Shown in pieces: positions 24,735 through 32,683 of a DNA stretch of 39,566 nucleotides. How positions within the stretch are numbered: the stretch's first letter is position 1; every line of letters begins with the position of its first letter. The notes below the pieces were generated by a model. The model saw nothing but the letters and a program-made list of their open reading frames with translations, searched no databases and was not told the DNA's origin. The translations under genes were made by a program, and so were the position numbers. Source of the DNA: Desulfohalobiaceae bacterium (GTDB lineage Bacteria > Desulfobacterota > Desulfovibrionia > Desulfovibrionales > Desulfothermaceae); NCBI GenBank assembly GCA_027013815.1, contig JALWFY010000105.1, positions 1 through 39,566 of the forward strand. Reading direction: 5' to 3'.

Positions 24735-25484
24735 ATGCATATATTAATCGCATTTATAATTGGTGCATGTTTACTTGCAGGATATCATCCATTGGAATCA
24801 AGGCCAAAAGGTCAGATATATCTAGTTTTAAATACTGGAGAAAAAGTTATTATAAGGCCAAAGGTCAAGCCTTTTACAGAAGAGTTTCTAAGAAAACATA
24901 TTGTAAGACAACATTTTGATTACAGCTGTGGCTCAGCTGCCCTTGCTACGTTATTAGACTTTTATCTTGGGGAAAACTTAAGTGAAAATCAAGTAATTAT
25001 GGGATTAATGCAATATGGGGACATTGAAAAAATCAAAAAGAGAAGGGCCTTTTCCCTCCTAGATATGAAAAAATTTGTGACTGTGCTTGGTTATAAGGCA
25101 GCAGGTTATCAAGCTACAATTGATGACTTAAAGACTCTAAAGGTGCCAGGGATAATACCAATAAAGATATTTAATTATAGACATTTTGTGGTGTTTAGAG
25201 GAATATATGACAATCATGTATTTGTGGCAGACCCCTGGCGAGGCAATAGTAGTTACACCTTGTCCAAATTCAAGGAAATGTGGTACAAAAATGTGATATT
25301 TATTGTGGAGCCAAATGGTAGAAAGCCAGTAAACCTTTTAAAACTCAGTGATGAAGACTTGAGATTTATAGATGAAGACATGGCCAGGAGGACATTATTT
25401 AATGCTTCCGTTTATTGGAACCTCCCAGCAAAAAGGGATATAGACGGAATGCCTACAAAATACAATTATTATAAAAACAAGTAA
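24735..25484 (+). CDS. C39-family peptidase-like protein (FapD-like)
   Basis: A 249-aa protein. A short hydrophobic N-terminus ends in a Cys (IIGAC, C12), so it may be a lipoprotein or signal-anchored. The C39 papain-like domain has Q59 and C65 in QHFDYSCGSAAL, H150 in RHFVVF and D166 in ADPWRG: a complete catalytic set. C39 peptidases trim leader peptides of secreted substrates; the Pseudomonas Fap amyloid system uses such a protein, FapD. It is followed 13 bp later by a barrel with coiled-coil N-terminus, as FapD neighbours FapF. AAGGAAGG precedes the ATG. FapD identity is by fold and context, not by alignment. Confidence 0.82.
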   Translation: MHILIAFIIGACLLAGYHPLESRPKGQIYLVLNTGEKVIIRPKVKPFTEEFLRKHIVRQHFDYSCGSAALATLLDFYLGENLSENQVIMGLMQYGDIEKIKKRRAFSLLDMKKFVTVLGYKAAGYQATIDDLKTLKVPGIIPIKIFNYRHFVVFRGIYDNHVFVADPWRGNSSYTLSKFKEMWYKNVIFIVEPNGRKPVNLLKLSDEDLRFIDEDMARRTLFNASVYWNLPAKRDIDGMPTKYNYYKNK

Positions 25485-25497
25485 ACAGGGTGTTCAT

Positions 25498-26946
25498 ATG
25501 AAAAATGATTTTTTTTCAATATGTATAGTCGTTGTTTTATATGTTATATTTTGTTATGCGCATAATCCAGTGTTTGCCCAACCACACCTTGGTAAAGCTC
25601 AAACTATTCCTAAATATTCCGTAAAATTAATCCCATATCCAACCAAGGATAGGGCAGAAAAGGCCCTCTTGGATCTCAAATCTAAAGGATACAATCCTTA
25701 TTTAAAGGAAAGATTAATTGAAGGCAATGTACGGGTATTTGTAATTACTATTTCTGATTTTAAAGACCTGAAGCAGGCTGAAAAATTTCTAAATGAATTT
25801 GTTCAAAAAACAGGTAATTTTGCTTATATAACAAAGTTTAACACCTTAAATATAATTAAAACCAGTACAATGCCTTTAGCTCAAAAAAATATAAGCACAT
25901 CAACTCAAGGACAGACAAAAGAGACTACACTATCTAAAAAAAACGCCAAGACTCCTACTTTGTCTAGCACTCCTCCACCCTTAAATGGGACCATAGACCA
26001 AAAAATAGCTGAACTTGAGAAAAGATTAAACAAATTACAACAAGAAGCCGAGGCAAGAAAGAAATTAGAGGTATCTGAAGAAGAAAAAAAGAAAAAACAG
26101 GAGAAAATATTAGAAGCAGCAGGAAGGGAATATCTACTCCTTCCCAAGGGAAGGCTTGGACTAGAATATGCTTTAGGATATTCCTATTATTCCTATGACA
26201 CCCTTGAGTCTATATCCGAGGTAGAGCATCATGCCAATCACAGTTTGGTAAATACTCTTACCATTGAATATCCAGTACTAAACAACCTTACACTAACAGG
26301 AAATGTCCCCTTTGTGTATAAATATGATAAAGTAAAGACAAAGTATCAAAGAACAGTTACTGATATTGGAGACATTAGTTTTGGCGTAAAATATCAGCCC
26401 TTTAAAAACACAGGAAAATGGCCCGCCCCAATATTTAGTTCTACCCTCACTCTTCCCACTGGACGTGGGGTATATGACATAGATGTAAATAAAGAGTTAA
26501 GTACTGGAGGAAGTCTTGTAAGTCTGACCAATTCTGTATCAGTCTCCAAGCCAATAGATCCAGTAAATGTATTTGCGAGCTTGGGATATACCTATTCCTT
26601 TGAAAAAGATGGAATAAATCAAGTACGCGGCGGAGATATCTTAGAAAAGGTAAAGCCCGATGGTTCATTAAGTGGAAGTGTTGGTTTAGGCTATGCCCTA
26701 TCGTATAACATGTCTCTCTCTCTAAGTTATTCATATTCTTATTCATTTAATACCAAATATTATTATAAAAGCGGTCTGGTAAGTAATAGTGGAACATCTG
26801 TATCATCGTCCTTGGGTATAAGCACTGGGTGGTACCTCACTCCTAAGAGGTCTATTATTTTTGGCTTAGGGATTGGGCTTACAGAAAATGACCCGGATTT
26901 CTCTGTATCTCTCAGAATACCATTGGAATATAACTTACAAAAATAG
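25498..26946 (+). CDS. Outer-membrane barrel with SPOR-like and coiled-coil N-terminal regions (FapF-like)
   Basis: A 482-aa protein with four parts: a signal peptide (about 1-27); a SPOR-like domain (about 35-115) starting KYSVKLIPYPT and including GYNPYLKERLIEGNVRVF; a Ser/Thr-rich linker and a charged coiled coil (about 165-205, ELEKRLNKLQQEAEARKKLE); then a beta-barrel (about 210-482) beginning LLPKGRLGLEYALGYSYY. A coiled coil before a barrel of the Phenol_MetA_deg/transporter type is the layout of FapF, the amyloid secretion pore. The SPOR-like domain is an addition and could anchor it to denuded peptidoglycan glycans. Cotranscribed with the C39 gene and the FadL fusion. Confidence 0.75.
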   Translation: MKNDFFSICIVVVLYVIFCYAHNPVFAQPHLGKAQTIPKYSVKLIPYPTKDRAEKALLDLKSKGYNPYLKERLIEGNVRVFVITISDFKDLKQAEKFLNEFVQKTGNFAYITKFNTLNIIKTSTMPLAQKNISTSTQGQTKETTLSKKNAKTPTLSSTPPPLNGTIDQKIAELEKRLNKLQQEAEARKKLEVSEEEKKKKQEKILEAAGREYLLLPKGRLGLEYALGYSYYSYDTLESISEVEHHANHSLVNTLTIEYPVLNNLTLTGNVPFVYKYDKVKTKYQRTVTDIGDISFGVKYQPFKNTGKWPAPIFSSTLTLPTGRGVYDIDVNKELSTGGSLVSLTNSVSVSKPIDPVNVFASLGYTYSFEKDGINQVRGGDILEKVKPDGSLSGSVGLGYALSYNMSLSLSYSYSYSFNTKYYYKSGLVSNSGTSVSSSLGISTGWYLTPKRSIIFGLGIGLTENDPDFSVSLRIPLEYNLQK

Positions 26947-26948
26947 TC

Positions 26949-29858
26949 ATGAAGTATAAATCGAGGACCCTTCAGTTTATCCTAATAGTTTTATTTATAT
27001 CTATACCAACTATCACTTATGCTGCCTTTGATGAACAACTAGCTATTTCCACTAAGGCCATTTCCCTAGCCAATGCAGTAACAGCAAATCCCCCTGGGAT
27101 TATGTCCATACACTATAATCCAGCAGGACTTTCTCTGATTAAACCAGGAAAATGGTTTAGCCAAGGGATAACAGTTCCATTTATTAAAAAGACATCTAAA
27201 TTTGATAGAGACCCTAATTGGCCAGGGATATTTGGCGGATTTAAAAATGATCCCTTATTAGATAAAAATGGACATGCAGAGGGTACAAATACAAGTGGAA
27301 AGATGTTTATACCTATTATTAATCAGACATTAAATTTCTTAATATCCCCTACCCTTGGGATTGCATATAAAAAACCTGGATCCAAATGGACATTTGCCAT
27401 TGGAAACTATGCACCATTTGCAGTTGGACTGGTACATGGAAATAAAAACGACCCCTCTAGATTTGGTGGATGGGAAGTGTATCAGCAACACCTAATTTAT
27501 GCTGCACCTGCTGTTAGCTATCAATTAACAGACCATCTTGCCGTTGGGTTAGCTGTGGGTATGGGACAAACTGCCCTTGGTGCACAGGTAGATATGCGAA
27601 ATCCAAATGAATTAGTTGCCCTAACAAAAATCCTTGGCAACGCAACTAAGGATTTAGAAATACCGGTTATCTCAGAACTCACACTCCCACCTCCATGGTT
27701 TGGTGGAGGAGTTGGACCATTTGACAAGTTGGCTTCTCTTAAAGTCAGACTAAGAGACGATTTTAGCCCTAATTACAATCTAGGAATATTGTGGAGTCCT
27801 TTTAAATGGCTCAGCCTTGGTCTCTGTTATCAAAGTCCTATTAAAGTCCAGCTCAGGGGAAAATATATAATAAAATATTCAAGAGAATGGCAGAGGATGA
27901 TGGATTGGTTTGGGAGCTCTCCCCTGTTGTTAGATATTTCTGGGATGTTTGACTTACCCACACATGGAGTCCCATATCAAATTGGGAGACTTACAAGCAA
28001 ATTCGAATTTCCCCAAAGGGTCCAAGCAGGGATAAAGCTTACCCTTTTCAATAAAATAAATTTGATGTTTGATGTGAAATGGGCCAATTGGTCAGTAATA
28101 AAACAAGACAATTTTCGATTTGATAGGCCCATTCAACTCCTTAGGGTGGCAAAGATGTCAGGTTATGTTGGAGGGGATTATAACCTTATTTTAAAGAGAA
28201 ATTTTCGAGATACCCTAGACTGGGCCGCTGGAATAGAATATCTTTTAAATAAAAGGATTACTTTAAGAGCTGGATATGAATGGAGGCGAACTCCAGTTAG
28301 AAGATACCTATATGACCTACTCTATGCACTGCCTGATTTGCACTATTTTGGGGCAGGGGTATCTATTAAATTACCAAAACAAATCATCCTAGACCTTGGG
28401 GCTGCATATTTGGTCAAAAAAGGATTTAAGATCCCAGACAATTCTAGTAGGAATCTAAACTCCAATGTGTTTACTGACATAGTATACAACCCATATGCTG
28501 GTCTAAACTACGAGCAGGATACAGAGACTTATATGGTATCTACGACAATGACAATGCCATTTTCCACCTTAAAAGACATGATGCACCACCAATCAGAGAT
28601 GGTAAAGAAACTAATTTCATATCTAACCTTTTCTAGACACAAAGAGAAAAAACAAGAAGAAATATATATTGAAAAGATAAATAATATGTCAAATTCCACT
28701 GTAAAAAAAGAAAAAGGCCCCAAGCTACCGTTAACCAAAGAAAAGGAATTAGTAGTAAAATTACCTGATGACTTTATAAATCCAGAAAAAGTAATAAAAA
28801 ATGAAATTAAAAAATGGATAGCTTCTTGGGAAAAGGCAGATATTGAAAAATTTATATCCTTTTATGCCCCATATAGTATCAGGGGCACATTACTTGGCAA
28901 AAAGGAAATTTATAATTGTTATAAAAAATTGTGGAAAACAAACAAACCCAAAAAAATTAGCATAAAAAATTTAAAAATAGAAAAGACCCAAAGGGGATAT
29001 TTGGTCAAGTTCTTACAAAAATTTGAATCTGTTAAAGGATATCAGGACATTGGCATAACCACCCTATTACTTGAAAAGACCAATGGAAAGTACAAGATCA
29101 TAAATCAACAATGGAAGCAACTAGCTAGATCTAAAATCAAAAACCTGCGTATACAAGCTGAAAAAAATACACCCATTAGATTAATTAAAAATACTATATA
29201 TAGCTGGTTAGATGCCTATAACGCCCATGACTTAGACAAACTTATAAATTATTATACTCCTTACACTATATGGGGAAAGACCCTTGGGAAAAAATCCATA
29301 TTTAATTATTATAAAAATCTATTTAAAAATAACTTAAAGACAAAAATATTCATATCAAATATATCTATTAATAAAGCAAAAAGAGGATATGTAGTAAGAT
29401 TTATTGAAACTTATAGTTCTCATCTAAAATACAATACTGGGATAACAACTCTTTTGCTTGAAAAGACCAATGGAGGGTACAAAATCATAAATCAACAATG
29501 GAACCCTATAAAAAATAAAGAAATTAAAAACCTTAACAAAGAATTTATAAATTGGATTAAGGCATATGAAACTAAAAACTGGAAGGACATTAAATCTTTT
29601 TACGCCCCTTATTCAATTAAAGATAAAGATATAGGAATAGGAAGTATAACTAAATACTACAAACAATTATTTTCCAATAATAATTATATTCGCAATTTTA
29701 AAATCAGAGATATTGAAGTAGAAAAAAATAAAAGAGGGTTTAGTATGTGGTGTATATTGAGCTATAATACACCACAGAAAAATATAACCAAAAAATTATA
29801 TATGCTGTGGGAAAAAATAGGTAATAGGTGGAAGATAATAGGGGAAAAAGACTATTAA
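26949..29858 (+). CDS. FadL/OmpP1-type barrel fused to three NTF2-like domains
   Basis: A 969-aa protein with a signal peptide (about 1-26), then an OmpP1/FadL barrel (about 27-545): the N-terminal SLANAVTANPPGIMSIHYNP and ISPTLGIAYK segments are typical. A charged linker (about 560-610) leads to three tandem repeats of about 110 aa (613-722, 742-852, 861-969). Each begins with a W/I-rich helix (EIKKWIASWE, TIYSWLDAYN, EFINWIKAYE), then Y-x-PY, G-KK-I-YYK and a beta end KIINQQW or KIIGEKD; this is the SnoaL/NTF2 (DUF4440, Cds6-like) pattern. The repeats would lie in the periplasm. Starts 2 bp after the previous stop with no Shine-Dalgarno. Confidence 0.82.
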   Translation: MKYKSRTLQFILIVLFISIPTITYAAFDEQLAISTKAISLANAVTANPPGIMSIHYNPAGLSLIKPGKWFSQGITVPFIKKTSKFDRDPNWPGIFGGFKNDPLLDKNGHAEGTNTSGKMFIPIINQTLNFLISPTLGIAYKKPGSKWTFAIGNYAPFAVGLVHGNKNDPSRFGGWEVYQQHLIYAAPAVSYQLTDHLAVGLAVGMGQTALGAQVDMRNPNELVALTKILGNATKDLEIPVISELTLPPPWFGGGVGPFDKLASLKVRLRDDFSPNYNLGILWSPFKWLSLGLCYQSPIKVQLRGKYIIKYSREWQRMMDWFGSSPLLLDISGMFDLPTHGVPYQIGRLTSKFEFPQRVQAGIKLTLFNKINLMFDVKWANWSVIKQDNFRFDRPIQLLRVAKMSGYVGGDYNLILKRNFRDTLDWAAGIEYLLNKRITLRAGYEWRRTPVRRYLYDLLYALPDLHYFGAGVSIKLPKQIILDLGAAYLVKKGFKIPDNSSRNLNSNVFTDIVYNPYAGLNYEQDTETYMVSTTMTMPFSTLKDMMHHQSEMVKKLISYLTFSRHKEKKQEEIYIEKINNMSNSTVKKEKGPKLPLTKEKELVVKLPDDFINPEKVIKNEIKKWIASWEKADIEKFISFYAPYSIRGTLLGKKEIYNCYKKLWKTNKPKKISIKNLKIEKTQRGYLVKFLQKFESVKGYQDIGITTLLLEKTNGKYKIINQQWKQLARSKIKNLRIQAEKNTPIRLIKNTIYSWLDAYNAHDLDKLINYYTPYTIWGKTLGKKSIFNYYKNLFKNNLKTKIFISNISINKAKRGYVVRFIETYSSHLKYNTGITTLLLEKTNGGYKIINQQWNPIKNKEIKNLNKEFINWIKAYETKNWKDIKSFYAPYSIKDKDIGIGSITKYYKQLFSNNNYIRNFKIRDIEVEKNKRGFSMWCILSYNTPQKNITKKLYMLWEKIGNRWKIIGEKDY

Positions 29859-29896
29859 AATTTTCAAGGGCCAATGTCCTCTTACACAGGTAGTTT

Positions 29897-30394
29897 TTAA
29901 TGTGCCCATACCATGATATTCCCTGTGATTTCTGTATGCATGTGTTGGATCCCAAAGGAACCAAAACTCTTGCCCTGTCCAATCTGAGACCCTACTCTAA
30001 TAGCCCCAATCCTCAGATTATGGATATCCATTGTTAGGTCACTTATCTTCATCATCACAGCCTGAATCCTTGTGCCTCTATTAAATGGATCTTCCACTGT
30101 GCCAATATCGAGCTTAATTGGAGATTTGGCATGGATTTCAGCATCCATACTAAAATCACACAGGCTCAGATAAGCAGGACCTTTACCATTTATCCCATCA
30201 TCATCACCATAATATATGGTATCAGACGACATTTTTATATGAGTGTCTTTAAAGGCTATTTGGATCCCAGACTGACCATTTATTGAATCCATTGCCTCAT
30301 CACTAATAGCAACCAATCTTGCCATTGCAAATGAGGGCACCAATAGGACAAAAATCAAAAAAACAATTATATTTGTATAGATATTTTTTTTCAT
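29897..30394 (-). CDS. Small secreted protein under c-di-GMP riboswitch control
   Basis: A 165-aa protein with a clear signal peptide (1-25, cleavage after AMA). The mature N-terminus reads RLVAISDEAMDSINGQSGIQI, a pattern I recognise from small exported proteins of the DUF6160 / FilA-like group (acidic-Met-x-x-I-x-G-Q-x-G-I). A Gly/Asp segment YYGDDDGINGKG follows, then repeated beta strands. AGGAGG (30406-30401) lies 6 nt before the ATG. Four c-di-GMP-I aptamers occupy the leader, so expression responds to c-di-GMP. It converges on the Fap-like operon (38 bp from the FadL fusion stop), making it a candidate cargo. The cargo role is inference. Confidence 0.8.
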   Translation of the reverse strand: MKKNIYTNIIVFLIFVLLVPSFAMARLVAISDEAMDSINGQSGIQIAFKDTHIKMSSDTIYYGDDDGINGKGPAYLSLCDFSMDAEIHAKSPIKLDIGTVEDPFNRGTRIQAVMMKISDLTMDIHNLRIGAIRVGSQIGQGKSFGSFGIQHMHTEITGNIMVWAH

Positions 30395-30426
30395 AATCCA
30401 CCTCCTGTCTACAGCGCAAACCTACA

Positions 30427-30496
30427 GGCAACCCGGCCACCCAATACTTAAATTGGGTCCGTAGGCTTTCCGTCCCAGGGTTACCCCTGGTTTGGC
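30427..30496 (-). promoter_or_regulatory. Cyclic-di-GMP-I (GEMM-I) riboswitch aptamer, copy A
   Basis: On the minus strand: GCCAAACC, P2 hairpin with a GTAA (GNRA) tetraloop, GGGACGGAAAGCC, P3, GCCGGGTTGCC. The G before CCAAACC and the C two bases before GGGTTGCC match the G20 and C92 positions that recognise c-di-GMP, so it is not the A20 cGAMP variant. It is nearest the gene. Downstream CCTGT (30426-30422) can pair with ACAGG overlapping the Shine-Dalgarno, suggesting translational control. Confidence 0.93.
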
Positions 30497-30512
30497 GAAA
30501 CTCCTAATAGGA

Positions 30513-30576
30513 GGCAACCCGGCTACCCTTATGCAGGGCCCGTGGCTTTCCGTCCCATGGTTGCCCATGGTTTGGC
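30513..30576 (-). promoter_or_regulatory. Cyclic-di-GMP-I riboswitch aptamer, copy B
   Basis: The same core as copy A with a GCAA tetraloop in P2 (ATGG-GCAA-CCAT), GGGACGGAAAGCCACGG and GCCGGGTTGCC. A 5-bp linker hairpin (CTCCT/AGGAG, 30501-30513) joins it to copy A. There is almost no P1 of its own (about 2 bp), so it may depend on pairings with the linkers. Confidence 0.93.
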
Positions 30577-30610
30577 TGATATGTTTTTGTTTTCTGTAGG
30601 CTTCGCTGTA

Positions 30611-30678
30611 GGCAACCCGGCCACCCAATATTAAATTGGGCCCGTGGCTTTCCGTCCCAGGGTTACCCCTGGTTTGGC
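30611..30678 (-). promoter_or_regulatory. Cyclic-di-GMP-I riboswitch aptamer, copy C
   Basis: A complete aptamer with GTAA tetraloop, GGGACGGAAAGCCACGG and GCCGGGTTGCC. It is the only copy with a long perfect P1: CTGTAGGC on the 5' side and GCCTACAG on the 3' side. The linker to copy B repeats GCCTACAG, giving two competing partners for the same 5' strand. Confidence 0.93.
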
Positions 30679-30690
30679 CTACAGGAAGTG

Positions 30691-30765
30691 GGCAACCCGG
30701 CTATCCTGCACATTCTACTGCACAGGACCCGTGGCTTTCCGTCCCTGAGTTACCTCAGGTTTGGC
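30691..30765 (-). promoter_or_regulatory. Cyclic-di-GMP-I riboswitch aptamer, copy D
   Basis: The first copy to be transcribed. GCCAAACC, P2 stem CCTGAG-GTAA-CTCAGG, GGGACGGAAAGCCACGG, a longer P3 (CCTGTGCA paired with TGTGCAGG through two G-U pairs) and GCCGGGTTGCC. The differing P2 and P3 show it is an independently evolving copy rather than a recent duplicate. Confidence 0.93.
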
Positions 30766-30959
30766 TTTAAAAACATAACCCCATGATTTCCTATTTCTAA
30801 GGACATGGCCCTTGAAAATTGTCAAAGAACTTTAGAAGTCTAATCTAAAAAAGGAATTTCGCAATCAGTTGTGATCTACTCTCTCTTTTGTTCAATAATA
30901 ATCTTCCCTGAAATTGAGCAACAACCTTTTTCTAAATTATAAAAATAAATCCATTTAGG
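30766..30959 (-). promoter_or_regulatory. Promoter region of the riboswitch-controlled gene
   Basis: This 194-bp gap has no gene. On the minus strand a consensus -35 TTGACA occurs at 30825-30820, but at 17-19 bp downstream only CCTTAG/TTAGAA-like -10 sequences are present, so the promoter is either weak, activator-dependent or read by another sigma factor. No terminator was recognised between this region and the APS-kinase-like gene stop at 30960, so readthrough from that operon into the riboswitches is possible. Confidence 0.4.
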
Positions 30960-31556
30960 TCAACTGAAAAATAATTTTTTTGAAAAACACCATAAATCTA
31001 TAAATTTTAATACCCTAGATACTGCTTCATCTAAGCTTATGTGGTCATTTTCAATAATTAATTCACAATTTTTATCCTCTTCAAAGTCCACATCAACTCC
31101 TATAACATCTCCAAGACCTGGATATTGTTTACCTGTCAGTTTTCTATCCAAGGCCTTTTTATAAAGACCTGCCATAACAAGCCCATTTTTTCTCTTTGAC
31201 TCCCTCTCCATAGCAACATCTACGCTGCACTTTATATATATTTCAGCAAACCTGTTCCCCATCTTCTCCCTTGCCTTTTTTCTCATATATAACCTATAAG
31301 CAGTCCCATCCATTATAACAAATCTTCCTTTTAAAAATTCCCTATACGCATCCTCTACAAAATACTCATATGCCTTATCCCTCTCTTCTTTGGTATATTT
31401 AGGATGGGGAAAATATTTTTTTCTCATTCTATCCATTTCCAGATATACTGACTCCACCCCCTTTTCTACTAACGCCATATAAACACTTTTACTAATAGAA
31501 GATTTGCCACAACCAGGGAGCCCCACAAACCACACACAATAACCAGCATTTTCCAT
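30960..31556 (-). CDS. APS-kinase-like P-loop kinase
   Basis: A 198-aa kinase with Walker A GLPGCGKSS (12-20), an LEMDRMR segment in place of the LDGDxxR of adenylylsulfate kinase, the VIMDGTAYR motif, and GLYKKALDRKLTG matching the APS kinase KGLYKKA region. The fold is CysC-like, but substrate-binding residues differ, so the substrate may not be APS. It starts 3 bp after the APH-family gene. In other bacteria an APH domain and a P-loop kinase domain occur fused in one protein, so these two likely act together. Substrate unknown. Confidence 0.75.
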   Translation of the reverse strand: MENAGYCVWFVGLPGCGKSSISKSVYMALVEKGVESVYLEMDRMRKKYFPHPKYTKEERDKAYEYFVEDAYREFLKGRFVIMDGTAYRLYMRKKAREKMGNRFAEIYIKCSVDVAMERESKRKNGLVMAGLYKKALDRKLTGKQYPGLGDVIGVDVDFEEDKNCELIIENDHISLDEAVSRVLKFIDLWCFSKKLFFS

Positions 31557-31559
31557 ATG

Positions 31560-32636
31560 TTATCCCTGCATATATTTATTCACATTTTTATAATCAAATC
31601 TATGATCTTTTAATATATTGACCATAAACCTAAAAAGCCCTTGCCTCACCTCAATTGGATGATTTGGATACCATATGGGAGATGCAATAACTAAAGCTCG
31701 AAACACAAAAAAAGGTGCAATGACCTCTAACATCTCTGTATCATTTGTCCTGGATAAATATTCTTCAAAAAAGGTCATGTACATATCGTTAAATGGACCG
31801 GTTATCATTGGCTTGTCATATAAACCATATAAGATGTAATTACAGGCCATTGTGGCTACATCATCGGCTCCATCTCCAAATTCCCCCCTACTCCTATCAA
31901 GGACCCAAAAATCATTGTCTTTGGTAACAAGGACGTTCCAGGGATGAAAATCCCCGTGCACAACACAGAGCCTGTGGTCATATTTTTTCAACTTCCATCT
32001 CCAGGAAATAAGCTCTTTTTCTAATTGAATAAACTTATCTTCAGAAAATAGGTCATAAGGATATGGATACCCATCAATAATACCAAATATACACTCACAA
32101 TCACCAATTAAATTTCTGATCCTCCTAATATATAAATCTCTATCCTGTGCCTTTTGAGAATGAATCTCAGCCAAATATGCTGCAAGCTTTTTTACAAATT
32201 CAAGGTCCTGTGTTTTAAAATCCCCTTTTTTGATCCTATCTAGTGAAAGGTAATAATCTTCTCCCTTGACCCTTTCATTTACAATAAAAAATTCTTTTGG
32301 TCCATTAATTGGCTCAATCCCTGTATCTGATACATATCCCAAGGCCACTGGCCTTACATGTTTTTTTAATCTTCCACCAGTTTCATATTGAAACATCAAT
32401 ATCCTGGCCCTGTCCCAATAATACTGGTGTCCGTACTCATCTCCACGCATAAAAGAAACCACTACATCCTTTACTTCACCACTTTTTAACTCAACACTAA
32501 CAGTTATGGGTCTTCCATATCCAAAATCCTTAACTACCTCCCCATCTTGTTTACCAAATTCCCCCAAGTCTATAGCAGCTATTTGTCCTTTAAATATTTG
32601 ATTGAAAAAATTAAATAAATTATCTGAAGAAAACAT
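31560..32636 (-). CDS. APH-family (aminoglycoside/choline phosphotransferase fold) kinase
   Basis: A 358-aa protein of the APH/choline kinase fold. The catalytic loop is VVHGDFHPWNVLV (HGD-x-x-x-x-N), and the Mg-binding Asp lies in VLDRSRGEFGDGADDVA, a D-R-S variant of the usual DFG/DxE motif. The N-terminal lobe is atypical. It is unlikely to be a resistance enzyme given the context. Its 3-bp spacing to the APS-kinase-like gene suggests a joint small-molecule phosphorylation role. AAGGAG precedes the ATG. The CaiB/BaiF gene ends 47 bp upstream. Confidence 0.78.
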   Translation of the reverse strand: MFSSDNLFNFFNQIFKGQIAAIDLGEFGKQDGEVVKDFGYGRPITVSVELKSGEVKDVVVSFMRGDEYGHQYYWDRARILMFQYETGGRLKKHVRPVALGYVSDTGIEPINGPKEFFIVNERVKGEDYYLSLDRIKKGDFKTQDLEFVKKLAAYLAEIHSQKAQDRDLYIRRIRNLIGDCECIFGIIDGYPYPYDLFSEDKFIQLEKELISWRWKLKKYDHRLCVVHGDFHPWNVLVTKDNDFWVLDRSRGEFGDGADDVATMACNYILYGLYDKPMITGPFNDMYMTFFEEYLSRTNDTEMLEVIAPFFVFRALVIASPIWYPNHPIEVRQGLFRFMVNILKDHRFDYKNVNKYMQG

Positions 32637-32683
32637 TGAGCCTGCTCCTTGATCCTATATGAATTTTGTTTGTATTGGAAAAA

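Noticed and set aside
30422-30628. 68-codon minus-strand open frame with repeated motifs
   Set aside because: It lies inside the riboswitch array; the repeats are the aptamer cores, not protein repeats.
30427-30765. CRISPR array or tandem repeat of about 90 bp
   Set aside because: Conserved parts match the GEMM-I aptamer core with covarying hairpins, and spacing is irregular; there are no cas genes.
30427-30765. cGAMP-selective (GEMM-Ib) riboswitches
   Set aside because: The position equivalent to Vc2 position 20 is G in all copies by my alignment, which favours c-di-GMP; binding data would settle it.
31560-32636. Aminoglycoside resistance gene
   Set aside because: Only the fold is shared; context with a CoA-transferase and APS-kinase-like gene and the atypical N-lobe argue for a metabolic kinase.
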